A stretch of 53,257 bases of DNA from contig JAISUP010000006.1 of NCBI GenBank assembly GCA_031272025.1, positions 1 through 53,257 on the forward strand, written 5' to 3'. Shown here piece after piece: positions 8,743-16,635 of this stretch. The notes below the pieces were generated by a model, which saw only the letters and a list, made by a program, of their open reading frames with translations, did not search any database and was not told the origin of the DNA. Position 1 is the first letter of the stretch, and each line of letters begins with the position of its first letter. Made by a program: the position numbers and the translations under genes. Source of the stretch: Bacteroidales bacterium. Its GTDB lineage: Bacteria; Bacteroidota; Bacteroidia; Bacteroidales; WCHB1-69.

Positions 8743-10193
8743 AACAGCGCGCTTTCGTGTTTAACTTGGCTTTGCTTATTTTGCTTAATCTGCTTATTAA
8801 GCCTTTTTGGATTTTAGGTATTGATGTGAGCGTGCAAAACGAAGTGGGAGTGGAACAATATGGTCTGTATTTTGCCATTTTCAACTTTACTTTTCTATTC
8901 AACATGTTACTTGATATGGGCATTACCAATTTTAATAATCGTAATATTGCCCAACATACTCATCTATTACGTAAACATCTATCGGGAATACTAACGCTCA
9001 AATTGTTGCTTGGGGTAGTGTATCTCGCGGTTGCTTTGGGGGTAGGAATAGGGATAGGCTATAGGGGAACACGTCTGTATTTGCTTATATGGATAGCCAT
9101 TGGTCAGTTTTTCAATTCGTTACTATTATACCTGCGGTCAAATATTTCTGCCTTATTGTTATTTAAAACCGACAGTTTCCTTTCTATTTTCGACAAATTG
9201 CTCATGCTCGCGACATGCGCGTTTTTGCTATGGGGACGCGTGGGGCATGGTCCCTTTAAAATAGAATGGTTTGTCTACGCGCAAACAGGATCTTATGCTA
9301 TTGCCGCGCTCATAGCGTTGGGGATTGTTTCGCGAAAGGCTACATTGCCCGTGCTACATTGGAATCCCCCTTTTGTTTTGGTGATATTAAAAAAAAGTAT
9401 TCCCTTTGCTTTGCTTTATTTACTCATGTCTTGTTATTCGCGTATGGATGCGGTGATGATAGAACGACTACTCCCCGCGGACGAAGCCGGTAGAGAAACC
9501 GGTATTTATGCCTCAGCATTTCGTCTATTAGATGCGTTAGTCATGGTGGCGTATCTTTTTTCGGTTATCTTATTGCCTCTATTTTCTAAAATGCTGAAAA
9601 ATAAGGAAGATATACAGCCTATTTTGCGTACATCATTTTTGTTGCTTTTTTATTTTGCCATGACGGCATCTTCCCTATTAATCATATATAGGCAGCCACT
9701 ATTGCAATTGCTTTACCGCGATCATGTACAAGAAAGTGCTACCGTGGGCATGATATTATTTCCTTGTTTGCTCCCGCTTTCTCTAACCTATATCTTTGGC
9801 ACCTTACTCACGGCAAATGGAAATTTAAAATCATTGAATATTATATCATTAGTTGCAATTGTAGTGAATTGGACACTCAATTTTCTTCTTATTCCACATT
9901 ACTATGCACGTGGTGCCGCTATATCCAGCCTCGCGACACAATGGGGGGTATTGATAGCACAAGTGTGTTGTGTGTACTTTCTTTTCGCTCGCGCGAAGGT
10001 GAAATTACCATACATGAGGGTACTTCTATTTTCTGTTGTCTTTTTAGTCGCGACTTTGTTGATACGAAATTATGCAGGACTCACTTTCGAGGCTTTATCG
10101 TGGTCAGCCGGAGGCTCTTTGATGCTTGCTTGGTTTTGTGGACTCTTGCCCTTAAAAAATATGTGGAAAGAAACACGTGTCGCGATAAAATGA
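8739..10193 (+). CDS. polysaccharide flippase-like membrane protein (MOP superfamily)
   Basis: Integral membrane protein with about 12-14 hydrophobic segments, an N-terminal pattern and length (about 484 residues) typical of Wzx/RfbX-type oligosaccharide flippases. The motif-like 'YGLYFAIFNFTFLFNMLLD' with charged Asp in helix 2 and the central 'RETGIYASAFRLLDALVM' fit the polysaccharide biosynthesis/MATE-like fold. Likely role: moving lipid-linked sugar intermediates across the inner membrane. I chose ATG 8739, which overlaps the rsmA stop as ATGA, over the track's 8724. Two glycosyltransferases and rfbD elsewhere in the window could serve the same kind of pathway, but no glycan cluster surrounds this gene. 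Confidence 0.85.
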   Translation: MKQRAFVFNLALLILLNLLIKPFWILGIDVSVQNEVGVEQYGLYFAIFNFTFLFNMLLDMGITNFNNRNIAQHTHLLRKHLSGILTLKLLLGVVYLAVALGVGIGIGYRGTRLYLLIWIAIGQFFNSLLLYLRSNISALLLFKTDSFLSIFDKLLMLATCAFLLWGRVGHGPFKIEWFVYAQTGSYAIAALIALGIVSRKATLPVLHWNPPFVLVILKKSIPFALLYLLMSCYSRMDAVMIERLLPADEAGRETGIYASAFRLLDALVMVAYLFSVILLPLFSKMLKNKEDIQPILRTSFLLLFYFAMTASSLLIIYRQPLLQLLYRDHVQESATVGMILFPCLLPLSLTYIFGTLLTANGNLKSLNIISLVAIVVNWTLNFLLIPHYYARGAAISSLATQWGVLIAQVCCVYFLFARAKVKLPYMRVLLFSVVFLVATLLIRNYAGLTFEALSWSAGGSLMLAWFCGLLPLKNMWKETRVAIK

Positions 10194-10220
10194 CTCGTGT
10201 TTTTCAGCATTTCTTAATTT

Positions 10221-11528
10221 TTAATGGCATCTTTCTATTTTTGCCCCAATTTTTGAGAGGCGTTCCACGATTTTTTCGTAACCTCTATCTATTTGTTCCA
10301 CGTTTTGTATCACACTTTCTCCTGTTGCCGAGAGCGCGGCAATAAGTAAAGCAACGCCAGCCCGAATGTCGGGGGAGGTCATGTGCATACCTCGCATATT
10401 GTATTGACGATTCAGCCCGATGACGGTAGCACGGTGAGGGTCGCACAATATAATTTGAGCCCCCATATCTTGCAATTTATCCACGAAAAAGAGCCTGCTC
10501 TCGAACATTTTCTGGTGCACGAGCAAACTTCCTTTTGCTTGAATCGCGGTAACAAGGATAATACTAATTAAGTCGGGGGTAAAGCCGGGCCATGGGGCAT
10601 CGGCAATCGTGAGAATCGAACCGTCCATGTTGCGGGCAATTTCATACTCGTCTTGTGGCGCGATATGAATATGGTCGCCTTGTCGCTCTAAATGTATGCC
10701 CAATTTTTCAAACGTGTAAGGAATAATACCGAGATGTTCCCACGCGCACCCCTTGATCACGATATCGGAACGGGTAATGGCTGCCAATCCTATAAAACTG
10801 CCCACTTCAATCATGTCAGGCAAAATATGGTGTTTGCAACCATGCAATTTTTCCACTCCGGTAATCGTGAGCAAGTTAGAGCCAATGCCTGCAATGCAGG
10901 CACCCATGTGGGAAAGCATGTTACAAAGTTGCACGATATAAGGCTCGCACGCGGCGTTAAATATGGTCGTTGTTCCCCGCGCGAGCACGGCTGCCATGAT
11001 TATATTTGCCGTACCGGTTACCGAAGCCTCGTTAAGTAACATGTAAGTGCCGTTTAAACGAGCGGATTCTAAAAGATATATCTTTTGATTTTGCCATTGA
11101 CTAATTTTTGCCCCTAATTGTTGAAATCCTTCAAAATGCGTGGTCAGCGGGCGACGTCCTATTTTGTCTCCCCCGGGTTGACTAATATAGGCTTTTCCAA
11201 AACGTCCCAACATGGGACCTGCCGCCATGACAGAGGCTCTTATTTTTTCTGAAACTTCAATATATTCAGGAGTTTTCATCATATCAGGAGTCGTGTTTCG
11301 CGCGGTAAATTTAAAAGTTCCCGGGGCAATAACTTCTATCTCAACCCCCAAAAGTCGCAATATCTCTATAAGATTTCGCACATCAGAAATATCGGGAATA
11401 TTGGAAATAACTACCGGCTCCGCGGTTAGCAACACGGCACACAATACTTGCAGTGCTTCGTTTTTGGCTCCCTGAGGTACGATATCGCCCTGCAAAGCGT
11501 AACCCCCTTGAATCATAAAATTAGACAT
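10221..11528 (-). CDS. murA: UDP-N-acetylglucosamine 1-carboxyvinyltransferase
   Basis: MurA transfers enolpyruvate from PEP to UDP-GlcNAc, the first committed step of peptidoglycan synthesis, in the cytoplasm. Seen: 'PQGAKNEALQVL' (the conserved Lys-Asn PEP-site motif), 'DIRAGVALLIAAL' near the C-terminus, and the two-domain inside-out alpha/beta barrel length (435 residues). The loop that carries the reactive cysteine in E. coli (Cys115) reads 'QPGGDKIGRRP' here, so Asp replaces Cys. The same replacement is known to give fosfomycin insensitivity in mycobacteria and chlamydiae, and I recall it in Bacteroides MurA as well. The gene lies 4 bp downstream of the DUF4197 lipoprotein gene and is probably co-transcribed with it. 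Confidence 0.96.
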   Translation of the reverse strand: MSNFMIQGGYALQGDIVPQGAKNEALQVLCAVLLTAEPVVISNIPDISDVRNLIEILRLLGVEIEVIAPGTFKFTARNTTPDMMKTPEYIEVSEKIRASVMAAGPMLGRFGKAYISQPGGDKIGRRPLTTHFEGFQQLGAKISQWQNQKIYLLESARLNGTYMLLNEASVTGTANIIMAAVLARGTTTIFNAACEPYIVQLCNMLSHMGACIAGIGSNLLTITGVEKLHGCKHHILPDMIEVGSFIGLAAITRSDIVIKGCAWEHLGIIPYTFEKLGIHLERQGDHIHIAPQDEYEIARNMDGSILTIADAPWPGFTPDLISIILVTAIQAKGSLLVHQKMFESRLFFVDKLQDMGAQIILCDPHRATVIGLNRQYNMRGMHMTSPDIRAGVALLIAALSATGESVIQNVEQIDRGYEKIVERLSKIGAKIERCH

Positions 11529-11532
11529 AACT

Positions 11533-12213
11533 CTATCGAGATAAAATGTCTTTCAAGGCATCCGTCCGATGGGTACTGTCGGTACGTATAAGCATCTCTT
11601 CTATTGACATTTCGGTAAACAGACTTTGAACCAACTGCAATGTGGCATAGCCCGACAAATCCGTGTTCAATGGAAGTTCATTATAGTCGCGATAGAGCGA
11701 CAAGGCTGTATTCCAATACCCTGCCGCACCGGTAGATTTCAAATTTGTAAGCAACACAGGCTGCAAAGCATTGACCAATTCTGAGGTTTTAGCATCAGCA
11801 AAAGCAGGTGTAATAGAACTAACATTGGATTTAAATAAAGCGGCAGCATCGGGAAAAGTCGTTTTCGCGATAATTTCCGTGAAAGATACTTTTGCCGATT
11901 CCCCACTCTTTTCCAATGCCCGGTTAAGGGTAAATATTAAATTATCCAATAATTCCTCCTCATGAATTTTCAGGGTATCAGACATGGCAGATGCTTCGGG
12001 CGGTAATCCTATCCTGTAAGTAGAATTACCATTAAAACCATCGGTTACACAAAGATGCGACAATGCCGTATCCAAAGACAAATTCAGGATTTGACGGGCT
12101 GCTAACTGCCATTCGGCTTCGGTATAATAGGTCCGCACGTAATCCCCCGAATCTTCAGTACACGAGATAAAAAAGCCCGCGACGATTCCTAAAATCAAAA
12201 ATATTCTCCTCAT
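11533..12213 (-). CDS. DUF4197 family lipoprotein
   Basis: A predicted lipoprotein of the DUF4197 family, whose function is unknown. The start was moved to the ATG giving 'MRRIFLILGIVAGFFISC', a clean signal with lipobox 'FISC'; the longer ORF-track start lies above the likely promoter. The conserved family pattern is visible as 'ALSHLCVTDGFNGNSTYRIGLP', then the helical 'LDNLIFTLNRALEKS', 'ALFKSNVSSITPAFADAKTSEL' and 'LYRDYNELPL'. Mature length is about 208 residues, normal for the family. It precedes murA by 4 bp, so the pair is likely one transcript from the promoter at 12237. Confidence 0.85.
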   Translation of the reverse strand: MRRIFLILGIVAGFFISCTEDSGDYVRTYYTEAEWQLAARQILNLSLDTALSHLCVTDGFNGNSTYRIGLPPEASAMSDTLKIHEEELLDNLIFTLNRALEKSGESAKVSFTEIIAKTTFPDAAALFKSNVSSITPAFADAKTSELVNALQPVLLTNLKSTGAAGYWNTALSLYRDYNELPLNTDLSGYATLQLVQSLFTEMSIEEMLIRTDSTHRTDALKDILSR

Positions 12214-12236
12214 TTTATACTTAATAATTTTGTCGG

Positions 12237-12244
12237 CAAAGATA
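12237..12244 (-). promoter_or_regulatory. Bacteroidetes -7 element, DUF4197-murA operon
   Basis: Minus-strand TATCTTTG, 24 bp upstream of the chosen start at 12213. Its position supports that start over the ORF-track start at 12249, which lies upstream of the element. Confidence 0.6.
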
Positions 12245-12289
12245 ATCATTTTTGCCGAATTAGAACCTTTTAGAATTTAGAATTGGAGG

Positions 12290-12346
<57 letters not shown>

Positions 12347-12354
12347 ATGAAGAA

Positions 12355-12404
12355 AATCCCTTATTTCAACGAGTTCCCTTAGTAGCCAAGGAAACAATTT
12401 TTCC
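12355..12404 (+). repeat. dispersed repeat core, copy 1
   Basis: About 50 bp containing 'CTTATTTCAACGAGTT' and 'CTTAGTAGCCAAGG'. An inverted, slightly diverged copy lies at 52925-52976. Both copies are also flanked on the same side by an AGAATTTAGAATT-like stretch, so the real unit is longer. It sits in the 466-bp gap between the DUF4197 gene and the FISUMP gene, which is otherwise non-coding. Confidence 0.8.
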
Positions 12405-12420
12405 TCTCTCCCTTATTATC

Positions 12421-12590
12421 TGAATCGCTTCGCGGTTCTTTGTGTCTTCTTCGTGAGACTTCGTGTTACTAAAAATCATTACACGAAGAACCACGAAGAA
12501 TCCGTGTAAATCCGTTTAATCCGTGTTATCCGTGTGCCAAAAAACAATCCTGATAATCAAATTAATCTCGTGAAAATCGTGGTTCAGACA
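12421..12590 (+). repeat. long direct repeat, left copy
   Basis: About 170 bp made of CTTCGTG/CACGAAG complementary words that can fold, then 'TCCGTGTAAATCCGTTTAAT', then 'CGTGTGCCAAAAAACAATC' and 'ATCGTGGTTCAGACA'. The same order recurs at 14001-14245 in the same orientation. The two copies bracket the FISUMP gene and its broken paralogue. Confidence 0.85.
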
Positions 12591-12630
12591 GAAAAAATGG
12601 AAACAGTGCCACGTATATTAAAAAAAGTAC

Positions 12631-12638
12631 TATTTTTG
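12631..12638 (+). promoter_or_regulatory. Bacteroidetes -7 element, FISUMP gene
   Basis: TATTTTTG fits TAnnTTTG. It lies 77 bp before the FISUMP start at 12716. Weak alone because the surrounding DNA is AT-rich. Confidence 0.45.
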
Positions 12639-12715
12639 CACCGTTTTTCAACAAAAAGCGAGATGCAAACGAAAGGATATGATTTGATTATTTTTTTCAT
12701 AAATTAAAAAAAAAG

Positions 12716-13396
12716 ATGAAAGTAACCACAAACAGGGCAAACGCCCACAGAGTTTTGAGCGTGATTTTTTGCTCGGTGATGATAGCCGTGGCTATCGTGG
12801 GTTTCGCGAGTTGCGACAAGCAAAATGATAAAGGCGAAGATGAAATTGTCAACAATACAGAAGAAGTTGGGGTAACCATCGCCGGCGTAACTTGGGCTAC
12901 CCGCAACGTGGATGCCCCCGGTACTTTTGCCGAAAAGCCTTCTGACTACGGCATGTTTTATCAGTGGAATAGGAACGTAGGGTGGTCGTCTACGGAAGAG
13001 ATCGTTTCGGGTTGGTATAGCGGTACTCCTACCGGCGATACATGGGAAATTGCTAATGACCCTTCGCCTTTGGGCTGGCGTGTGCCCACGTTTGCCGAGT
13101 TAGAAACCTTGTTCGATGAAGAAAAAGTAAGCCATGAATGGACCACGATTGATGGCGAGACAGGTTTGTTATTTACAGACAAGTTCAATGATAATAGCAT
13201 TTTCTTACCGGCTGCCGGCTGTCGCGATGTTGGCGGCGTAATCTACCGACAGTCTGTTAATGGCTACTACTATAGTAGTACTCCCCGTGCCACCGGTATC
13301 GCTTACTCCTTAAAATTCAGCATCTACAACCACGAATGGGAGTGGGAGTGCCTTAACGGAGCCTATGGACGCTCTATTCGCTGTGTGGCAAAATAG
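12716..13396 (+). CDS. FISUMP domain lipoprotein
   Basis: Predicted surface or periplasmic lipoprotein with a FISUMP domain (Fibrobacter succinogenes major paralogous domain, a C-type-lectin-like fold). The signal peptide ends in lipobox 'GFASC' (about Cys38). The domain shows its usual order: 'GVTWATRNVDAPGTF', 'YGMFYQWNR', 'GWRVPTFAELETLF', 'IFLPAAGCRD', 'YYYSSTP' and the closing 'RSIRCVAK'. The 226-residue length is normal for a single-domain member. A 3'-truncated paralogue follows directly, and a second paralogue with a near-identical signal peptide is a pseudogene at 50597-51061. The gene lies between two long direct repeats. Ligand and function are unknown. Confidence 0.9.
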   Translation: MKVTTNRANAHRVLSVIFCSVMIAVAIVGFASCDKQNDKGEDEIVNNTEEVGVTIAGVTWATRNVDAPGTFAEKPSDYGMFYQWNRNVGWSSTEEIVSGWYSGTPTGDTWEIANDPSPLGWRVPTFAELETLFDEEKVSHEWTTIDGETGLLFTDKFNDNSIFLPAAGCRDVGGVIYRQSVNGYYYSSTPRATGIAYSLKFSIYNHEWEWECLNGAYGRSIRCVAK

Positions 13397-13413
13397 CTAC
13401 CCTATCTGAACCG

Positions 13414-13660
13414 TTGGTTAACCTGATTGAATTGATTGTTTTGCTTTGTAATATTAGCAATGGCAATATAGTGAGTTTTGTCTCGTGCGAGCAAGATGAC
13501 CCCAATGAAAATAATAACAATACTTCTGTTACAGACGGTATAACTATCAACGGGGTAACGTGGGCTACGTGCAACGTGGATGTCCCCGGTACTTTTATTG
13601 ACAAACCATCTGATTTTGGCATGTTTTATCAATGGAACCGGACAATGGGTAGCGCTTTTT
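13414..13660 (+). pseudogene. truncated FISUMP lipoprotein gene
   Basis: This frame keeps a lipobox-like 'FVSCEQDD' and the first part of a FISUMP domain ('GVTWATCNVDVPGTF', 'FGMFYQWNRTMG'), clearly paralogous to 12716-13396 at DNA level. After about 13650 homology stops and the frame runs into repeat DNA before ending at 13752. The signal-peptide end is also degraded. The C-terminal half with 'WRVPT' and 'SIRCV' is missing. It is read as a broken copy, probably cut by the repeats that follow. Confidence 0.8.
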
Positions 13661-13735
13661 CATGCGGAGAACGCGGATACATTGACTTGCCTGCCTGCCC
13701 CCCGCAACGGTCTCGTCGAGGCTGTTTCAAGAGCC

Positions 13736-13950
13736 CGTCATGGCGGACTTGATCCGCCCTCTCCCGATAAAGTAGGGGATTCCTGCTTTCGCGGGAATGA
13801 TAGGACTATTGCAGGGGATTCCCGCCTTCGCGGGGGGCAGGCAGGAAACAATCCGGAAAGCCGCGAACCGGATCGCTTCAGGCTTTGCCTTCGCGATGAC
13901 GGCATTGTTGCAGGGGATTCCCGCTTTCGCGATGGGCAGGTGTCCGCGTG
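13736..13950. repeat. cluster of REP-like palindromic elements
   Basis: Several related short palindromic words occur here: 'GTCATGGCGGACTTGATCCG', 'GGGATTCCTGCTTTCGCGGG', and two more copies of the GGGATTCCCGC-TTCGCG type, each with complementary GGATTCC/CGCGG arms. These resemble widespread bacterial REP-like elements. GC content is visibly higher than in the neighbouring DNA. No gene is present in this stretch; the ORFs in the track here are repeat translations. Confidence 0.7.
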
Positions 13951-14000
13951 CTTCGCGTCTTCTTGGTGTTCTCCGCGTGAAAAACAAACCCATATTGTCC

Positions 14001-14245
14001 TAACCGCTTCGTGGTTCTTCGCAGTTCTTCGTGGTTCTTCGTGGTTCTTCGTGTCTTCTTCGTGAGACTTCGTGTTACTAAAAATAATTACACGAAGAAC
14101 CACGAAGTTACACGAAGTTATACGAAAAAATCCGTGTAAATCCGTTTAATCCGTGTTATCTGTGTGCCAAAAAACAATCTTGGTAATCAAGAAAATCTTA
14201 TGAAAACCTGTATTGAGCAAAGCCGAAGTATCGTGGTTCAGACAA
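14001..14245 (+). repeat. long direct repeat, right copy
   Basis: Second copy of the element at 12421-12590, in the same orientation. It is longer because the 'TTCGTGGTTC' word is reiterated at its left end and because small insertions occur near its right end. The shared order is CTTCGTGAGACTTCGTGTTACTAAAAA, then the ATCCGTGTAAATCCG core, then ATCGTGGTTCAGACA. It ends 20 bp before the surA-like gene stop. Confidence 0.85.
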
Positions 14246-14264
14246 GGAGGGGAATGACGGGAAA

Positions 14265-15611
14265 CTACGGGATTTGCCATTTTTTCACGAAAGGGCAGTC
14301 CCTGAACTCGTCGTTTATTTTAATACTCGTAACTTTCACCTTGTTCATTAGCCATTTATCTACTATTTTCATTTTCTTTTCTTCTATTGCCGCGTTTTGA
14401 ATCATATCATAATCTTCCGCGAGATTGGGTTTGTGGGCGGGCACCTTACTTTTAAGATACAAAAGACGATACGACATTTTGCCGTCTTCGTTCACGTAGG
14501 GCATGGGAGAGGAATATTCACCGGGAATCAATTTGTCTATAGCAGAATATAATGCAGGTTCTAAATTTTCTTTGGTAAAACGACTCGAAAGGGTATAAGG
14601 AGAAATTACCCAGCCCCCGCTATTTTTATTTGGGTCATCGGAATATATTTGTGCTGCCCGTGTAAATTCGATGTGCTCTTGCGTGATAACTTTTTTGATA
14701 CTATCTAAATATTCAATGGCTTTGACTTGATTTTCGATAGAAGGCTTGGGTTGTAGCAAAATGTGAGCCACGTTGATTTGCTCGCCTCGTCTTTCAAGTA
14801 GTTTAATAATATGATAGCCGGCTTTGGTTTGCACCACGGGCGAGATTTCTCCGGTTTTGAGTTTAAATGCCACGGCTTCAAATTCGGGATACAATTCCCC
14901 GCGACCGGTAAAACCTACTTCTCCACCTTTTGTCGCCGTACCCGGGTCATCGGAATACAAGCGCGCTAAGGTAGAAAACTTATCCCCGCGCAATGCTCTT
15001 TCTCTGTATTCTTCTAATTTCGACTTAATTAAACCCAACTCCTCGTCCGACACGGGGGGACTCTTCACGATATGCCCAAACTCGTAATAGGCTGGAACAG
15101 ACGGCAAACTGTCATAGTCTGTTTGCTCGTAAAAACTCTTAACCTCCGAAGGGGTTACCGCGATATTTTCAGTCAATTTATCTTGTATTCGTTGCACCAA
15201 CATATTCTCTCGCGTAATGGGACGCAAATCCTTCTTTATCTCGTCCATGCTTTTCCCGTAAAAAGTTTCTAAAATTTTCGTATCCCCTCCAATTTGTTGT
15301 AAATGATACCGAATAAGGTCATCTATTTGTTTGTCTACTTCTTGTGGGGTTATAATAATGCTATCTAAATCGGCTTGATGCACGTATAGTTTTTGCGCTA
15401 CTAATTTTTCCAAAATCAGGCACCGCACCTCCTCCGGATTCTCGGTTACGGCGTATTGTGAAGAATAGTCCTTGTACATTTTTTCCATGTCCGAGCGCGT
15501 AATAATCTCTTTTCCTACCACGACAATAATGCCATCTATTGCTACTCGTTTCTGTGAAAAAACTTGTAACATGCTGATTATTAATAATAGAATACAATAA
15601 AATCTTTTCAT
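14265..15611 (-). CDS. surA: SurA-like periplasmic peptidyl-prolyl isomerase/chaperone
   Basis: Periplasmic chaperone and prolyl isomerase that helps outer-membrane proteins fold. After a signal peptide ('MKRFYCILLLIISMLQVFSQ') comes a SurA N-terminal helical domain ('LEKLVAQKLYVHQAD'), then two parvulin domains. The first runs about 175-285 ('YYEFGHIVKSPP', 'GEVGFTGRGELYPEFEAVAF', 'TKAGYHIIKLLERR'). The second starts at 'INVAHILLQPKPS' and ends at 'PYVNEDGKMSYRLLYLKSK'. Length 448 is close to E. coli SurA (428). The second parvulin domain is degenerate in its last strands ('SPMPYVNEDGK'). It stands alone; the next gene upstream, coaA, is 51 bp away on the same strand. Confidence 0.88.
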   Translation of the reverse strand: MKRFYCILLLIISMLQVFSQKRVAIDGIIVVVGKEIITRSDMEKMYKDYSSQYAVTENPEEVRCLILEKLVAQKLYVHQADLDSIIITPQEVDKQIDDLIRYHLQQIGGDTKILETFYGKSMDEIKKDLRPITRENMLVQRIQDKLTENIAVTPSEVKSFYEQTDYDSLPSVPAYYEFGHIVKSPPVSDEELGLIKSKLEEYRERALRGDKFSTLARLYSDDPGTATKGGEVGFTGRGELYPEFEAVAFKLKTGEISPVVQTKAGYHIIKLLERRGEQINVAHILLQPKPSIENQVKAIEYLDSIKKVITQEHIEFTRAAQIYSDDPNKNSGGWVISPYTLSSRFTKENLEPALYSAIDKLIPGEYSSPMPYVNEDGKMSYRLLYLKSKVPAHKPNLAEDYDMIQNAAIEEKKMKIVDKWLMNKVKVTSIKINDEFRDCPFVKKWQIP

Positions 15612-15662
15612 TTAACCAATTTATGTCTTTTTATAAAACAAAGGTGCGAAGATACGAAAAAA

Positions 15663-16517
15663 TTACAAACCATCGTCTAAAAGAGGGTCGGGGATTTCAA
15701 ATTTTGTCAGGATATAATCAATTTGATGTTCTTTTGTTTTATGAATAATTATATCTGCTTCATCTCTAAATGGTTGTATGTGTTCGTGCAGATTGGGCAG
15801 GTTAATTGTTTGCCACACTTCTCGTGCTCGCGCGAGGGCATCCTCTTCCGCTAATAGCGTGTAAGGGTAAAAAAAAGAATCAGGACGGGTCTTTGCCTCT
15901 TCCCTTAATTGTAGAAAACGAGTTAAATACCACTGTTCCATACTTTCCTCTTCGGCATCTACATATATAGAAATATCCATGAGTGAAGTTCCCGTTTTTT
16001 TTGATTGTTGTAAGCGCGATTGTAACACGTAGACTCCTTCTAATATAACTATATCCGGCTGCCTTATCTCGGTTTCTTGCCCGGGCAGGATGTCGTAAGT
16101 ACTATGCGAATATATAGGGATTTTCACGATGGGATTCCCGTTTTTTATGTTTTGTATACATTGTAGCAACGCGGGGGTGTTATATGATTCGGGAAATCCT
16201 TTCTTAGATATTAAGTTTTTATCTTCCAATATAGCGTTGGGATATAGAAAACTATCAGTACATATCAACGCTACGCGTTTTTCTTCGCGCGAGAGCATTT
16301 TTTGCAAACTGCCCGACAACGTGCTCTTGCCTACCGAAACCCCCCCCGAAATTCCTATAAAAAAAGGAACCTTGGAACTTTCTTTTCCCGTGTATCGTTT
16401 CAAGTGCTCATTCGCGTGTGCCCACAGCAAACCCGACAAGGACAAATACACGTGCAAAAGGTCGTTTTTTAACAAGCGAGAATCACTATTATATTTAATA
16501 TCAATTTTTTGATGCAT
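15663..16517 (-). CDS. coaA: type I pantothenate kinase
   Basis: CoaA phosphorylates pantothenate with ATP, the first step of coenzyme A synthesis. The P-loop is 'GGVSVGKST', followed by the family blocks 'CTDSFLYPNAIL', 'KKGFPESYNTPALL', 'IPIYSHSTYDI', 'PDIVILEGVYVLQS' and 'DISIYVDAEEESMEQWYLTRF', all aligning in order with E. coli CoaA. Length 284 is slightly short of the E. coli protein (316). Many Bacteroidetes use the unrelated type III enzyme (CoaX), so a type I kinase here is notable. A minus-strand promoter element lies at 16558. It could share a transcript with the downstream surA-like gene (51 bp). Confidence 0.93.
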   Translation of the reverse strand: MHQKIDIKYNSDSRLLKNDLLHVYLSLSGLLWAHANEHLKRYTGKESSKVPFFIGISGGVSVGKSTLSGSLQKMLSREEKRVALICTDSFLYPNAILEDKNLISKKGFPESYNTPALLQCIQNIKNGNPIVKIPIYSHSTYDILPGQETEIRQPDIVILEGVYVLQSRLQQSKKTGTSLMDISIYVDAEEESMEQWYLTRFLQLREEAKTRPDSFFYPYTLLAEEDALARAREVWQTINLPNLHEHIQPFRDEADIIIHKTKEHQIDYILTKFEIPDPLLDDGL

Positions 16518-16557
16518 TTCTTTTGATAATGAATGATAACTTTACATGATTTTTTTG

Positions 16558-16565
16558 CAAAGGTA
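16558..16565 (-). promoter_or_regulatory. Bacteroidetes -7 element, coaA
   Basis: Minus-strand TACCTTTG fits TAnnTTTG, 41 bp upstream of the coaA start. Divergent from the fucosidase promoter at 16592. Confidence 0.6.
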
Positions 16566-16591
16566 CATGATTTTTTTCAAAATTTTAATGT

Positions 16592-16599
16592 TATCTTTG
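16592..16599 (+). promoter_or_regulatory. Bacteroidetes -7 element, fucosidase-pyrC
   Basis: TATCTTTG, perfect consensus, 37 bp before the fucosidase start at 16636. Confidence 0.65.
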
Positions 16600-16635
16600 C
16601 AAAAATATTAAATGATTATTAAAAAATAAAAAGCG

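Noticed and set aside
9764-10345. 193-aa ORF overlapping the flippase and murA ends
   Set aside because: Out-of-frame shadow of the flippase gene; composition rich in Cys/Phe/Ser/His without domain pattern.
13580-14103. ORFs of 161, 88, 121 and 68 aa in the repeat island, with peptides such as 'PAKAGIP'
   Set aside because: These peptides are translations of REP-like repeats in both directions and are often mis-called as genes.
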